The notes under the pieces: model-generated
Databases searched by the model: none
What the model saw: only the letters and a program-made list of their open reading frames with translations
Told to the model about the DNA's origin: nothing
IMG/VR virus record: IMGVR_UViG_3300021197_001489
Span: 124,001 to 188,000 of that record
Length of the DNA: 64,000 bases
Source: a virus
Direction: 5' to 3' (one strand)
Made by a program: the position numbers and the translations under genes
Shown: in pieces, positions 1 through 9,235 of the stretch
Numbering within the stretch: position 1 is the first letter of the stretch
Layout: each line of letters begins with the position of its first letter

Positions 1-2467
1 AATTGTTTTTGAATACTGGAGTAAGTCCAGTTGCGGCATCGTAATCGACCACACGATTGAAACGTATTTCAAACAAGACTTCACTGGCATTTACATTGCA
101 ACTGCCATCAGGTTCGAATGCACCAAGATTAGATGATGTGTAAAAAAGTTCACTTTGTGTAATCCAATCTGGATCTCCTACGATTTCCATTTCAACTTTG
201 GCTACGTCTGCAGGACCATACAGTCTTGAGGCCAGTTGTGCTGCTGGCAGTGTGCTTTCACCTCTGCCGCCTTGTGTACTTTGCTCTGCACTGGCTTGAA
301 AGTATCTTTTTTCAGCATACCGTGCATCGCCTCTAACCATATCAACTTTGCCACTGTTGTTGATTGGAGTAAGATAGTTTGTGTTTGCGTCAATTTCAAA
401 GTTTAGCACTTCGGTGTTAAGTCCAGTAAACCAATACTCGTATACTTTGTGTACGCCTCTATACATTGCTGGCGGAAAATATGGAGATCTTGGCGTGTTA
501 ATTTGATATCTAGAAACACGATATTTGATTTCGTACGCATAATCTTTCCTAGCACTATCATACTCGAGTGGTGTTGCTGTTTGAATTATTCGATACCATT
601 GCACAGTTTTTACTGGTGTATTTTGTATCTCTTGTTTGGTTATTTCGTCAAATGCCACAGTTTGCTGAGCCGTAATATATGAACTGTTTTTCATCACTTG
701 GTCAATCAACTGCACAATCTGCGTGCCTGCGGCAATACTGAATGATTTTGATTCTGTGTCAAACTGCTGGCGTTTTGGATCATTTATAATATTGGGATTG
801 TTATTGGTTACCATTGGAGAGTCTTGCTTGGCCACTGTTCCTTGTTTTTTCATCTTGGCATCTTTAAAGCCAGGAACATTTTCCAATTCAATGATGTACA
901 CGTCAGGAACATATCCAGGAGTTTTTTTAGCAAGCTCTTGCTGATGCTGATTGAGTGCTTCAACCAGCCCTTGTGTTACTGTTGCATTGGCCAGTCCTGC
1001 TGATTCGTTGTTACGATCTTCATTGGGATTGCCGCCGCGAACTGGAGTTTGTTGTTGTCTGGTAAGCAAGCTATTGCCGTTAAGCAATGTTTGGACATCA
1101 GGTGCATTCAACTGGAAGTTAAAAGGTATACTACCTCTGCCTGTGCTATACCCCACTTGAGTCTGTGGTATTACACACTCAATGTTGTATTCAACTGCCT
1201 GGCTGGCAATCTTGTACCTGATATTGGCCATTTGAAATGGAATAAATTTTTCAACTAGAGAGTTAGGATCACTGGTTGGTTCACCGCCTCTGTTAAGTGA
1301 TGCGTTACTAACAAGATTGCCGTTTTCGTCATAGCCAAAAAAGCGTATAACCATGAGATAGTTTTGACCGTTAATAGTTTGGGTTTGATCACCAGTATGT
1401 TGCCAAACTGCTTGGCGCAGCCGCTCCAAGAATGTAATTCCTTGCGGCTCAAGAAGATCAAACTTCATGGTAACAGCATTGTGCGGGCTGGATGTTCCTT
1501 GTGTGCCAACTTGGCATTTAAGTTCAAAATTTTCTGGATAAAAGTCCAAGTCAAAAAACTGGTTACGCTGTCCTATTGGTGCGCCTCCTGATTGAAAAAG
1601 CAACTGCTGACCGGGCAGTATTTTCCTGTCTGTGTTTAAAAACTTTTTAAACTCTTCTTTATCCATAAGATAGACACTGAGTGTGTAGGTTTGACTTGCA
1701 AGACCTGCTAGTTTGTTTGGCGTTGCAACAATGGGTTGCATAAATTCATCTGCAATTGCAGCACGGCCTTCTACTGCTTGTGATGCAGTGCCCACTGTGT
1801 TTTGCTTTTCCTGAAATGCATCATCAGGGTTTTCAATACGACCTTGGGTTGGGGTATTGCCGCCAGTGGTGCTAACTGTGCTGGTATTGTTGTCACTGCC
1901 CAGTTGTGCATCGCTTGGTCCAGCAAGCGTAGGACGAATTGCATTTGTAGCTTTGCTCGCTGATGCTTGCACTACTTGTGCGCTGTCTGTGCTTATGTTA
2001 GGAACACTGTCGTCGTTAGGTCCTAGTGTAAAGTTCTGCTTGAATGGTGTGCTTGGCAATGCATTTTCCAAGTTGCCTGCTTGTGCTGACAAAACTTCTG
2101 CGCCTGCACTGTCTCTGGAAATAGCAGCGGCTGTTGATGCAGCATTTAGGTTGCTAAATGCCGCCGGTCGTATAGCACTGAGTTTGGCTTGCATTGAATC
2201 AACTTGATCTCTGTTACCAACCAGTTGCTCTGCCAATCTCAAACGACCAGGATCACCTTGCAATCCTGAATTTTGCACTTGCAGGTTAACCAAACTGTTT
2301 TCAAGATTTTCTACTGTAACATTGCTGCTATCCCAGCGGGTGTTAATATCATTCCAGGTTGATCCGCTGGCAACGTCAGCAGCCAGTTTATCAACAATGG
2401 GTTGTTGTACATTGATCTGTAGTTGCAAACTTAGTCTGGCTTGATTCAATTGCTGTGACGTTGTCAT
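1..2467 (-). CDS. Large virion structural protein, probably baseplate (3' end beyond window)
   Basis: An open frame runs without a stop from an ATG at 2465-2467 to the left edge, giving at least 822 residues (it begins MTTSQQLNQARLSLQLQ). AGGA lies about 8 bases before the ATG, just ahead of the stop of the upstream gp53-like gene. The N-terminal third is rich in Ala, Ser, Asn and Gln and looks extended or coiled; the remainder has the mixed beta-rich character of marine T4-like structural proteins. I recognise no catalytic motif. Its place directly after gp53 and the 527-residue protein, on the same strand with minimal gaps, suggests a baseplate or tail component. The family assignment is inference from context and similarity in style to cyanophage virion proteins. 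Confidence 0.75.
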   Translation of the reverse strand, partial: MTTSQQLNQARLSLQLQINVQQPIVDKLAADVASGSTWNDINTRWDSSNVTVENLENSLVNLQVQNSGLQGDPGRLRLAEQLVGNRDQVDSMQAKLSAIRPAAFSNLNAASTAAAISRDSAGAEVLSAQAGNLENALPSTPFKQNFTLGPNDDSVPNISTDSAQVVQASASKATNAIRPTLAGPSDAQLGSDNNTSTVSTTGGNTPTQGRIENPDDAFQEKQNTVGTASQAVEGRAAIADEFMQPIVATPNKLAGLASQTYTLSVYLMDKEEFKKFLNTDRKILPGQQLLFQSGGAPIGQRNQFFDLDFYPENFELKCQVGTQGTSSPHNAVTMKFDLLEPQGITFLERLRQAVWQHTGDQTQTINGQNYLMVIRFFGYDENGNLVSNASLNRGGEPTSDPNSLVEKFIPFQMANIRYKIASQAVEYNIECVIPQTQVGYSTGRGSIPFNFQLNAPDVQTLLNGNSLLTRQQQTPVRGGNPNEDRNNESAGLANATVTQGLVEALNQHQQELAKKTPGYVPDVYIIELENVPGFKDAKMKKQGTVAKQDSPMVTNNNPNIINDPKRQQFDTESKSFSIAAGTQIVQLIDQVMKNSSYITAQQTVAFDEITKQEIQNTPVKTVQWYRIIQTATPLEYDSARKDYAYEIKYRVSRYQINTPRSPYFPPAMYRGVHKVYEYWFTGLNTEVLNFEIDANTNYLTPINNSGKVDMVRGDARYAEKRYFQASAEQSTQGGRGESTLPAAQLASRLYGPADVAKVEMEIVGDPDWITQSELFYTSSNLGAFEPDGSCNVNASEVLFEIRFNRVVDYDAATGLTPVFKNN

Positions 2468-2468
2468 A

Positions 2469-2786
2469 TTAGATTCCTAATACTGTTTTCAGAGTGTCCT
2501 GCTGAGGTAGATAAATGGTAGTGCCTGTTGTAAAGTCGCCGAGTGGATCCTGCAACTGATTGGGATTCCGCTGTGCAAACACCCACCAAAGACCTGAATC
2601 TTGGTACAGGTCATATGCCAGTAGATCTGGGCGCAGATTGTATGTTTCGTTGATTGTCATTGACAAATCATCAACCAATTTAGGAATTGGTCTATTAACC
2701 ATTACGCCAAGATACTGTCTGTTAATAACAGGTGTAGCAAAATAGGAACTGCTACTTAGATATTCGTTGTCGGCACCTGCTTCCAT
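2469..2786 (-). CDS. 53: Baseplate wedge protein gp53-like (LysM-type fold)
   Basis: A 105-residue protein beginning MEAGADNEYL. The stretch NETYNLRPDLLAYDLYQ followed by GLWWVFAQRNPN is typical of the LysM-like module of T4-type gp53, which helps join baseplate wedges around the hub. T4 gp53 is about 196 residues, so this is a compact version limited to the core module. Start choice: the upstream gene ends TAATG, so the ATG at 2784-2786 shares one base with that stop and fits translational coupling; a GTG two codons earlier (2792) is possible but less likely. The downstream structural gene follows after one base. Function by homology; exact wedge role inferred. Confidence 0.7.
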   Translation of the reverse strand: MEAGADNEYLSSSSYFATPVINRQYLGVMVNRPIPKLVDDLSMTINETYNLRPDLLAYDLYQDSGLWWVFAQRNPNQLQDPLGDFTTGTTIYLPQQDTLKTVLGI

Positions 2787-4369
2787 TACCACATTCCTTT
2801 CTTGATCAAGTTGCCATTTGCATATTCTCTAAGACTGAATGTTTGGCTCTGCTGTTGTCTTGTTGCAACTGGCAATAAGTTAATTGTCATCGACATCTTG
2901 GTTGGTACATAGGTTGCACCTTTGCTGCCAAGATTGCTTGGTCCTGCTTTAAATGGCTTTGCGCCAACTTGCAGAGGCTGTGTGCCGCCATTAAAAGCAT
3001 TGGTAATTGCTGTTCCTAGGCGTGACAGGCTAGCAAAGTTGCCGTTTGTTGGGGCAGTTGCAAGTGGTTTTTGAAATTGCAAATTGTCGGCGCTTGTTAT
3101 CTGTCTACTTCTTGCTCGTATATAGTTCACATCGCTGGGCAGGTTGTAGTTAAATTCTGATACCACACAAGGTGATTCGTTAAACTGATATTCCCCCAAT
3201 CCTGTTAGGTACAACAGTGGCGGTGGTGACCCTCTTTCGGCATCTTGCCCGTAAAACATTTTGCTAGCACTTCTTAAAAAGTGTATGACTGCTAACATGT
3301 ATTCTGCTTCTACTGTATCTTGTGCTGTAAAATCTGCTTGAATTTGCACAGTTTGCACACTTGACCCTTTGTAAAAATAGTTTATATAGTTGCTGTGTGT
3401 CGGCTGGTAATTGTTGTATTCTGCTCTATACTGCAAATCAATCTGTGGAGTGTATGGAAAGATAATACCGTCTGTCACGGCCAGTGGAGCAAGGATACCA
3501 GGGTTTGACGCCTTGTACAGATATGTGGCCTGTGGAGCAAGACGAAGTTTTACACGCCAGTCGCCGTCGGCGTTTTTAACACCACTTGCTTCTCGCATAG
3601 CATTGACTGTTTGCTGTTGCTGTGCTTTTTGAGTCAATGCTCGTGCATTGTTTGCAGCTTCTTGCGCTTCAGCATCTGCTGCATCTTGTTCAGCAGCATC
3701 TTCGGCTTCGTCATCGTCGATACCGTAGTCAGTTCCCCCTGCAATAGTGTCGCCGTCTTCGTCTCCAGCTTCAACTCTATCAGCAGCAAAATCAATGTCA
3801 TCTTCATCATCGAAGTCCGATCCGTGATCGCGAGCGTTGTCAGTGAAGTTGACATCGTCGCCGTCATCTAAGACAATCGTGCCATCTTCTTGTAACCCAG
3901 GGCGTTCGTAGCCAACTGGGTTTGGTTCAACCACACTGTAATCTTCAGCGTTTGCTGTAGTTTCTGTTGCAGCATTGTTGATGGCTTCGGTGTTGTCAGT
4001 TACATATTCGCGCGATAAATCAGTTGCAGTTGGCCCAGGGTTTGCTGGTTCTACCAATGGCTCAGGAACTGGTGGACGTTGATACGCAGGTGGTATCGGT
4101 TCTGGTTCTTGGTAAGCATCGCCATAGGCGTCTAGATCGGTATCATCAGAAGTAACATCACTCCAGTCAAATCTTGGTTGAGTTGCCTGGACACTGTTCA
4201 CACGTCCAAAATCTTGATTAATAATAGGTGTAGCGTTTCTATCAATGGTGTAGTTGTCAACCTCAGATGCTGGCACATCTGCTAAAAATGCCAGTGTATT
4301 TAAATCAGCGTCTGGGTTCTGTTGCGCCAGTTCATTCATTTGATTGGCTTTAGCCGGATCGAAAACCAT
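2786..4369 (-). CDS. Virion structural protein with acidic linker, tail/baseplate associated
   Basis: A 527-residue protein starting MVFDPAKANQ with a good AGGAG ribosome site and a late-type promoter (CATAAATA) 17-24 bases upstream, so it is a late gene. Roughly residues 1-150 are Pro/Asn/Thr-rich. About residues 165-245 form a highly acidic Asp/Glu and Ala/Gln-rich linker. The C-terminal half (about 265-527) is a folded domain containing YFYKGSSVQTVQIQADF and PPPLLYLTGLGEYQF, a pattern I associate with conserved marine T4-like structural proteins. Its stop overlaps the gp53 start (TAATG). No enzyme motif seen. It is probably part of the tail or baseplate; the precise role is unknown. Confidence 0.65.
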   Translation of the reverse strand: MVFDPAKANQMNELAQQNPDADLNTLAFLADVPASEVDNYTIDRNATPIINQDFGRVNSVQATQPRFDWSDVTSDDTDLDAYGDAYQEPEPIPPAYQRPPVPEPLVEPANPGPTATDLSREYVTDNTEAINNAATETTANAEDYSVVEPNPVGYERPGLQEDGTIVLDDGDDVNFTDNARDHGSDFDDEDDIDFAADRVEAGDEDGDTIAGGTDYGIDDDEAEDAAEQDAADAEAQEAANNARALTQKAQQQQTVNAMREASGVKNADGDWRVKLRLAPQATYLYKASNPGILAPLAVTDGIIFPYTPQIDLQYRAEYNNYQPTHSNYINYFYKGSSVQTVQIQADFTAQDTVEAEYMLAVIHFLRSASKMFYGQDAERGSPPPLLYLTGLGEYQFNESPCVVSEFNYNLPSDVNYIRARSRQITSADNLQFQKPLATAPTNGNFASLSRLGTAITNAFNGGTQPLQVGAKPFKAGPSNLGSKGATYVPTKMSMTINLLPVATRQQQSQTFSLREYANGNLIKKGMW

Positions 4370-4385
4370 GTTAACTCCTATACGT

Positions 4386-4393
4386 TATTTATG
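4386..4393 (-). promoter_or_regulatory. T4-type late promoter
   Basis: CATAAATA on the minus strand, followed by a short leader with AGGAG and the ATG at 4369. It matches the TATAAATA-like late promoter recognised by gp55 polymerase. Confidence 0.7.
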
Positions 4394-4419
4394 GCTGGTA
4401 AAAACGGCTAAGTTAATGA

Positions 4420-4447
4420 TTGACAACCCCTATGTATAGTGTATAAT
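4420..4447 (+). promoter_or_regulatory. Sigma70-type (early/middle) promoter of gene 55
   Basis: TTGACA at 4420-4425 and TATAAT at 4442-4447 with a 16-base spacer, perfect matches to both host sigma70 boxes. The predicted start is near 4454, leaving a short leader with AAGGAG before the ATG at 4473. This lets the host polymerase make the late sigma factor before late genes switch on. Confidence 0.85.
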
Positions 4448-4472
4448 AAGTACTATTAATAAGGAGAACTGA

Positions 4473-5366
4473 ATGCCACCAGTTAAAAAGCCTAAGAAAG
4501 TTAACTATCTTAACAACAGAGATATTCTCAAAGAAATTCACAAAAGCAAAGCAACTTTTTGCTCATTTCAAGAATCGCATCAGGCACAGTATGATATTAT
4601 TGTACCCAGTGTGGACAAAATTAACCAGCGCAGTATTGCAGAAGCAAGGCGCAACAAAGCCGATCGTATCAAGCGAGAGACCGGCGAGATTGTTGATCCA
4701 ACAAAACTAAGCAATCAAGAGCTTGTGTTTCGTGTTACCTGCTGGGATCATATTCCAATGGTGCCCAAGAAGCTAACCAAAGCACAAGAAAAGAAAAAAA
4801 GCAAGCTGGAAGAGATTCTGGAAATGGATGAAGTAGACTACGACGATGATGGTTTACAAGAACTGATGGTTGAAGTTGAACAAGATCTCAACTATGTAAA
4901 GCTAAACTTTCCACCATTCTATCATTACATGCTCGACGAAGACAAAATACCATATCTAGTAGGCAAAAGTCACTGGGTTGGCGGATTTGAAAACGGATAT
5001 TTTTCAAAGGACCATGGCAAAATGACTGACAAGCTGGCACACATGTTTATCAAACTGTGCGAACGCTATGCTACACGTTCAAACTGGCGCGGGTACACCT
5101 ACAATGAAGAAATGCGTGGGCAAGCACTGCTACAGTTGAGTCAAATTGGGTTGCAGTTTGATGAATCAAAAAGTCAAAATCCTTTTGCATACTACACGGC
5201 TGCTATCACAAACAGCTTTACCAGAGTGCTAAACATTGAAAAGAAGAATCAAAACATTCGTGATGATATCCTTGAGCAAAACGGATTGAATCCAAGTTGG
5301 ACACGCCAGTTTAACAACTCGCCAGATGCAAAGAAATTAGTAGAAGAATCAGCAGCTAAAAAGTAA
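4473..5366 (+). CDS. 55: gp55, RNA polymerase sigma factor for late transcription
   Basis: A 297-residue homologue of T4 gp55, the phage sigma factor that redirects host RNA polymerase to late promoters of TATAAATA type. The diagnostic part is the C-terminal half: ERYATRSNWRGYTYNEEMRGQ, then FDESKSQNPFAYYTAAITNSF, which corresponds to the sigma2-like region that binds the core and melts the promoter. It is longer than T4 gp55 (185 residues) because of a basic N-terminus and a charged Lys/Glu/Asp region about residues 105-150. It is preceded by a consensus sigma70 promoter and AAGGAG. It heads an operon with gp47 and gp46, as in many T4-like phages. Many late promoters in this window are its expected targets. 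Confidence 0.9.
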   Translation: MPPVKKPKKVNYLNNRDILKEIHKSKATFCSFQESHQAQYDIIVPSVDKINQRSIAEARRNKADRIKRETGEIVDPTKLSNQELVFRVTCWDHIPMVPKKLTKAQEKKKSKLEEILEMDEVDYDDDGLQELMVEVEQDLNYVKLNFPPFYHYMLDEDKIPYLVGKSHWVGGFENGYFSKDHGKMTDKLAHMFIKLCERYATRSNWRGYTYNEEMRGQALLQLSQIGLQFDESKSQNPFAYYTAAITNSFTRVLNIEKKNQNIRDDILEQNGLNPSWTRQFNNSPDAKKLVEESAAKK

Positions 5367-5376
5367 GGACGCACAT

Positions 5377-6390
5377 ATGGGTTTGTTTAAAAAAGCCTTG
5401 GTGTTCACTGACATCCACTTTGGCATGAAAAGCAACAGCATCATGCACAATCAAGACTGTGAACAGTTTGTGGATTGGGCAGTGCAGCAAGGCAAACTGC
5501 ATGGCTGCGAAACTTGTATCTTTATGGGAGATTGGCATCACCATAGAGCAAGCCTCAGCCTGCTAACCATGAATCACAGTTTGCGAGCACTAGAAAAGCT
5601 CAGTTCAGGTTTTGACATTACCTACTTTATCACTGGCAACCATGACTTGTACTATCGTGACAAGCGTGATATTTACAGTTTTGAGTGGGCCAAGCATATT
5701 CCAAATTTAAAAATATGCAATGACTGGTTCCAACAAGATGACGTTATACTGTGTCCATGGTTAGTTGGCGATGATCACAAGCGTATCAAAACTGCCAGTG
5801 CCAAGTACATGTTTGGACACTTTGAACTACCGCACTTTAAAATGAATGCCATGGTAGAAATGCCAGATCACGGAGAGATTAAAAGCGAACACTTTCAGCA
5901 ATACGGCGAAGTGTTTTCAGGACATTTCCATTTGCGTCAGAAGAAAAACAACATCAACTATATTGGCAATGCTTTTCCGCATAACTTTTCGGATGCCGGC
6001 GATGATCAACGTGGCGTTATGATTATGGATTGGGATGGCACCAAGGAGTACATTGCTTGGCCTAAACAGCCACTTTACAGTGTTATGGATCTAAGCGATG
6101 TTATTGACTATGCTGACACTAGACTAAAGCCCAACATGCATGTGCGTGTTAACTTGGATATTGAAATTTCCTACGAAGAAGCAAACTACATCAAAGAACA
6201 GTTTATCACCAAGTATAATCTGCGTGAGATGGCACTTATACCAAATAAACGCAGTGCATTAGAAGAAGAAATGAACCCTGGCGATATCAAGTTTGAAAGT
6301 GTTGATCAAATTGTAACTGAACAGATCATAAACATTGACAGTGAATTCTATGACAACAAACTGTTGTTAGAAATTTACCGGAGTTTGTAA
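5377..6390 (+). CDS. 47: gp47, recombination nuclease subunit (Mre11/SbcD-like)
   Basis: A 337-residue metallophosphoesterase, almost the length of T4 gp47 (339). Motifs in order: TDIHFG (Asp12, His14), GDWHHHR (51-57), GNHD (87-90) and GHFH (182-185), which are the metal-binding motifs of the Mre11/SbcD family. With gp46 it forms a complex that resects DNA ends for recombination-dependent replication and degrades host DNA. It begins 10 bases after gp55 and precedes gp46, the standard T4-like arrangement. No defect is visible in the catalytic motifs. Confidence 0.93.
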   Translation: MGLFKKALVFTDIHFGMKSNSIMHNQDCEQFVDWAVQQGKLHGCETCIFMGDWHHHRASLSLLTMNHSLRALEKLSSGFDITYFITGNHDLYYRDKRDIYSFEWAKHIPNLKICNDWFQQDDVILCPWLVGDDHKRIKTASAKYMFGHFELPHFKMNAMVEMPDHGEIKSEHFQQYGEVFSGHFHLRQKKNNINYIGNAFPHNFSDAGDDQRGVMIMDWDGTKEYIAWPKQPLYSVMDLSDVIDYADTRLKPNMHVRVNLDIEISYEEANYIKEQFITKYNLREMALIPNKRSALEEEMNPGDIKFESVDQIVTEQIINIDSEFYDNKLLLEIYRSL

Positions 6391-6406
6391 ATGGATTCTA
6401 AAGTGT

Positions 6407-6435
6407 TTGCAAAAGCAATGAATTTATGTTAGTAT
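6407..6435 (+). promoter_or_regulatory. Weak candidate promoter in front of gene 46
   Basis: TTGCAA at 6407-6412 and TAGTAT at 6430-6435, 17-base spacer, in the only gap of the 55-47-46 cluster. Transcription would begin almost at the ATG (6442), giving a leaderless or nearly leaderless message; no Shine-Dalgarno is present. Only moderate matches, so tentative. Confidence 0.35.
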
Positions 6436-6441
6436 ACTTAC

Positions 6442-8199
6442 ATGATACAACTTAAAGATCTCACAGTTAAAAACTTCATGAGTGTGGGCAACGCCACACA
6501 AGCTATCAACTTTGATCGACAAGATCTCACATTGGTTCTAGGTGAAAACTTGGACCTTGGCGGCGATGGCAGCCGGAACGGCACTGGCAAGACCACTATC
6601 ATCAATGCACTAAGCTATGCACTGTACGGACAAGCACTGACAAATATCCGACGTGACAACTTGATTAACAAGACCAACAGCAAAGGCATGATGGTTAGTT
6701 TGGATTTCTGTGTTGGTGAACAGTGTTACAGGATTGAGCGCGGTCGTAAACCAAATGTGTTAAAGTTTTATATCAACGACAGTGAACAAGAATCAGACGA
6801 CAATGCACAAGGTGATAGTAGAGAAACACAAGGCGCTATTGAAAAACTGTTAAGCATGAGTCACACTATGTTTAAACACTTGGTAGCATTGAACACATAC
6901 ACCGAACCGTTTTTAAGTCTTAAACAAAACGATCAAAGAGAAATAATTGAACAACTGCTGGGTATAACCTTGCTCAGTGAACGTGCTGACAAGATCAAAG
7001 ATCTAAGCAAGCAAACCAAGGATTCAATCAAAGAAGAAGAAATGTCAATCCGTGCATTGCAAAATGCCAATGACAAAATAGGTGAACAAGTTGAAGCACT
7101 CAAGCGTAGACAAACACTGTGGCAAAACAAAAAAACAGAAGACACAGCCAAGTTCGAACGTGCTATTGAAGACTTAGCACATGTAGACATTGATGAGGAA
7201 CTTAGAGCACACACCGAACTTGCTGACTGGAATACGCTCAACAACGAACAGACACAATTACAAAAAGACATTGCGGCATTGCAAGCACAAGTTAGCAGAG
7301 CTGAACGTGATGTGAAAAAAGCAAACAAAGCTCTGGTAGGATGGCAAGACGGAGTTTGTCACAGTTGCAACCAAAGCATTGAACACTTGGATAGCCACAA
7401 ACAAGAAATTGAAAAGGCAGAGAAGGAACATGACGAAGCAAATAATTTCCTTGGAGAACTACAAGAAGGAATTGAAACGCTCTCAGCTGGAAAAACAGAT
7501 GTCCCAGCAAAACCACGCACTTTCTATGATAGCGCCAATGATGCACACAACCATCGTTCAAGCCTATCAGCACTGGAATTACAACTACAAAATAAACAAG
7601 ATGAAAGTGACCCTTACACCGATCAAATAGCAGACATGGAAACATCAGCAGTGCAAGAAGTTAGCTATGACAAACTCAACGACCTAACACGGTTGCACGA
7701 ACATCAAGACTTCTTGCTCAAACTGTTAACCAACAAAGACAGCTTTGTGCGCAAACGTATCATTGATCAAAATCTAAGTTACTTGAATTCAAGACTAACA
7801 CACTACTTGGACAGAATTGGATTGCCGCACACTGTGATATTCCAGAACGACCTAACTGTAGAGATTCAAGAGCTAGGCAGAGACTTAGACTTTGACAATC
7901 TATCAAGAGGTGAACGTAACAGACTTATACTGAGTATGAGTTGGGCGTTCCGTGATGTATGGGAGAGTTTGTATGGTGCAATCAACTTGCTGTTCATTGA
8001 TGAACTGGTTGATTCGGGTATGGATACATCAGGTGTAGAAGCAAGTTTAGCACTGCTTAAGAAGATGGCCCGTGAACGTGACAAGAGTATTTGGTTAGTA
8101 TCGCACAAGGACGAGCTTGCAGGGCGTGTAAACAACTTGCTTAAAGTTGTCAAAGAAAACGGCTTTACCAGCTATAACACAGATGTTGAAATACTATGA
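6442..8199 (+). CDS. 46: gp46, recombination nuclease subunit (Rad50/SbcC-like ATPase)
   Basis: A 585-residue SMC-type ATPase, close to T4 gp46 (560). It shows a Walker A loop (GSRNGTGKTT, about 43-52), long coiled-coil arms rich in Glu/Lys/Gln, a zinc-hook CHSC (Cys306, Cys309) at the arm apex, the ABC signature LSRGERN (about 487-493) and a Walker B LLFIDE (about 516-521). It pairs with gp47 as the Mre11/Rad50-like end-processing complex. The gp46 stop overlaps the start of the radical-SAM gene (ATGA), so that gene is translationally coupled to it. The start has no clear Shine-Dalgarno. Confidence 0.93.
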   Translation: MIQLKDLTVKNFMSVGNATQAINFDRQDLTLVLGENLDLGGDGSRNGTGKTTIINALSYALYGQALTNIRRDNLINKTNSKGMMVSLDFCVGEQCYRIERGRKPNVLKFYINDSEQESDDNAQGDSRETQGAIEKLLSMSHTMFKHLVALNTYTEPFLSLKQNDQREIIEQLLGITLLSERADKIKDLSKQTKDSIKEEEMSIRALQNANDKIGEQVEALKRRQTLWQNKKTEDTAKFERAIEDLAHVDIDEELRAHTELADWNTLNNEQTQLQKDIAALQAQVSRAERDVKKANKALVGWQDGVCHSCNQSIEHLDSHKQEIEKAEKEHDEANNFLGELQEGIETLSAGKTDVPAKPRTFYDSANDAHNHRSSLSALELQLQNKQDESDPYTDQIADMETSAVQEVSYDKLNDLTRLHEHQDFLLKLLTNKDSFVRKRIIDQNLSYLNSRLTHYLDRIGLPHTVIFQNDLTVEIQELGRDLDFDNLSRGERNRLILSMSWAFRDVWESLYGAINLLFIDELVDSGMDTSGVEASLALLKKMARERDKSIWLVSHKDELAGRVNNLLKVVKENGFTSYNTDVEIL

Positions 8200-9227
8200 G
8201 CCTAGCACTGGATCACTGGCATATTGAAGTAAGCAGCGTTTGCACATTGCAGTGCCCGCGATGTACTCGTGCTGAAGTTCCAGAAACACTGCTTAACCGA
8301 AATCTCAATTTAAAATTTTTTCAAGAACAAATCGGTGAAGAATGGATAACAAAAATTCGCAAAATCACATTCTGTGGCGACGATGGTGATCCAATCTATG
8401 CCAAACAGTTTATCGAAATTGTTGAATGGATCAAAACGGTTAATCCTGATATTCAGCTCTTGATTATCACCAACGGCAGTTATAAAACTGCTGATTGGTG
8501 GCATCGTCTTGCTTGTGTACTCAATGAAAATGACGAGGTTCATTGGAGTTTAGACGGCTGGAATCAAGATAGCAACAGCAAATACAGAGTAAACTGCGAC
8601 TGGGCAAGTATTATGTTGGGCATAATAACTTTTCGTGTTTACAACAAAACCACATACACCGTGGTGGCAAGTATAGCATTTAGATTCAACGAAAACAACT
8701 TGCAAGATATAAAACAGATTGCAACAGATAACAATTTTGATTGTTGGCAACTTACAAAAAGTACAAAATTTGGTAGCAAATATCCAGTCGCTTATGGCAC
8801 AGACGACTTGCTAGAGCCTCTAGATACTGAATTGGTTGCGGCAGGACATCGTTTTGAAAGAACACAATACCCACTGAGCGACAAAACTCGACCAGGAAGC
8901 GATCTCAAAGAGTTGTTTTGGCAACGTGCGCAAAAATTAAATGCAAGCGACGAGTATCCTGCATTGTGCTATATCGGCAATAAAGGTGTATTTTTAAAAA
9001 GCACAGGAGAATTTTATCCGTGTTGCTGGACAGCATTACGCTATCCACATAATACAAAGTGGATCGAGCTTGCAGAAACCAAATTTAACCTGTACAATAG
9101 CACATTGGATCAGATACTAGATGATCCATGGTGGAGTACAGAATTTAGGCAGTTTGACAATCTAGAATGCAAAACAAAATGTATTAAAAGCAAACTTTTG
9201 GATCAGGCTCATGTCACAGAGTGGTAA
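8196..9227 (+). CDS. Radical SAM / SPASM-type protein
   Basis: A 343-residue protein. Near the N-terminus it has the CxxxCxxC triad (Cys16, Cys20, Cys23 in SSVCTLQCPRC) that binds the 4Fe-4S cluster used to cleave S-adenosylmethionine. The segment KITFCGDDGDPIY fits the GGE-type SAM-binding position and IITNGS a later strand of the partial TIM barrel. The C-terminus holds several cysteines (CYIGNKG, YPCCW, ECKTKC) like the auxiliary-cluster SPASM region of peptide- and protein-modifying enzymes. The substrate cannot be read from sequence. It is coupled to gp46 by an ATGA overlap, so it is co-expressed with the recombination genes. No peptide precursor is obvious beside it. Confidence 0.8.
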   Translation: MSLALDHWHIEVSSVCTLQCPRCTRAEVPETLLNRNLNLKFFQEQIGEEWITKIRKITFCGDDGDPIYAKQFIEIVEWIKTVNPDIQLLIITNGSYKTADWWHRLACVLNENDEVHWSLDGWNQDSNSKYRVNCDWASIMLGIITFRVYNKTTYTVVASIAFRFNENNLQDIKQIATDNNFDCWQLTKSTKFGSKYPVAYGTDDLLEPLDTELVAAGHRFERTQYPLSDKTRPGSDLKELFWQRAQKLNASDEYPALCYIGNKGVFLKSTGEFYPCCWTALRYPHNTKWIELAETKFNLYNSTLDQILDDPWWSTEFRQFDNLECKTKCIKSKLLDQAHVTEW

Positions 9228-9235
9228 CTATCACT

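Noticed and set aside
449-2207. Several short plus-strand frames in the first 2.2 kb
   Set aside because: They lie opposite an uninterrupted 822-codon minus-strand frame and have no coding character.
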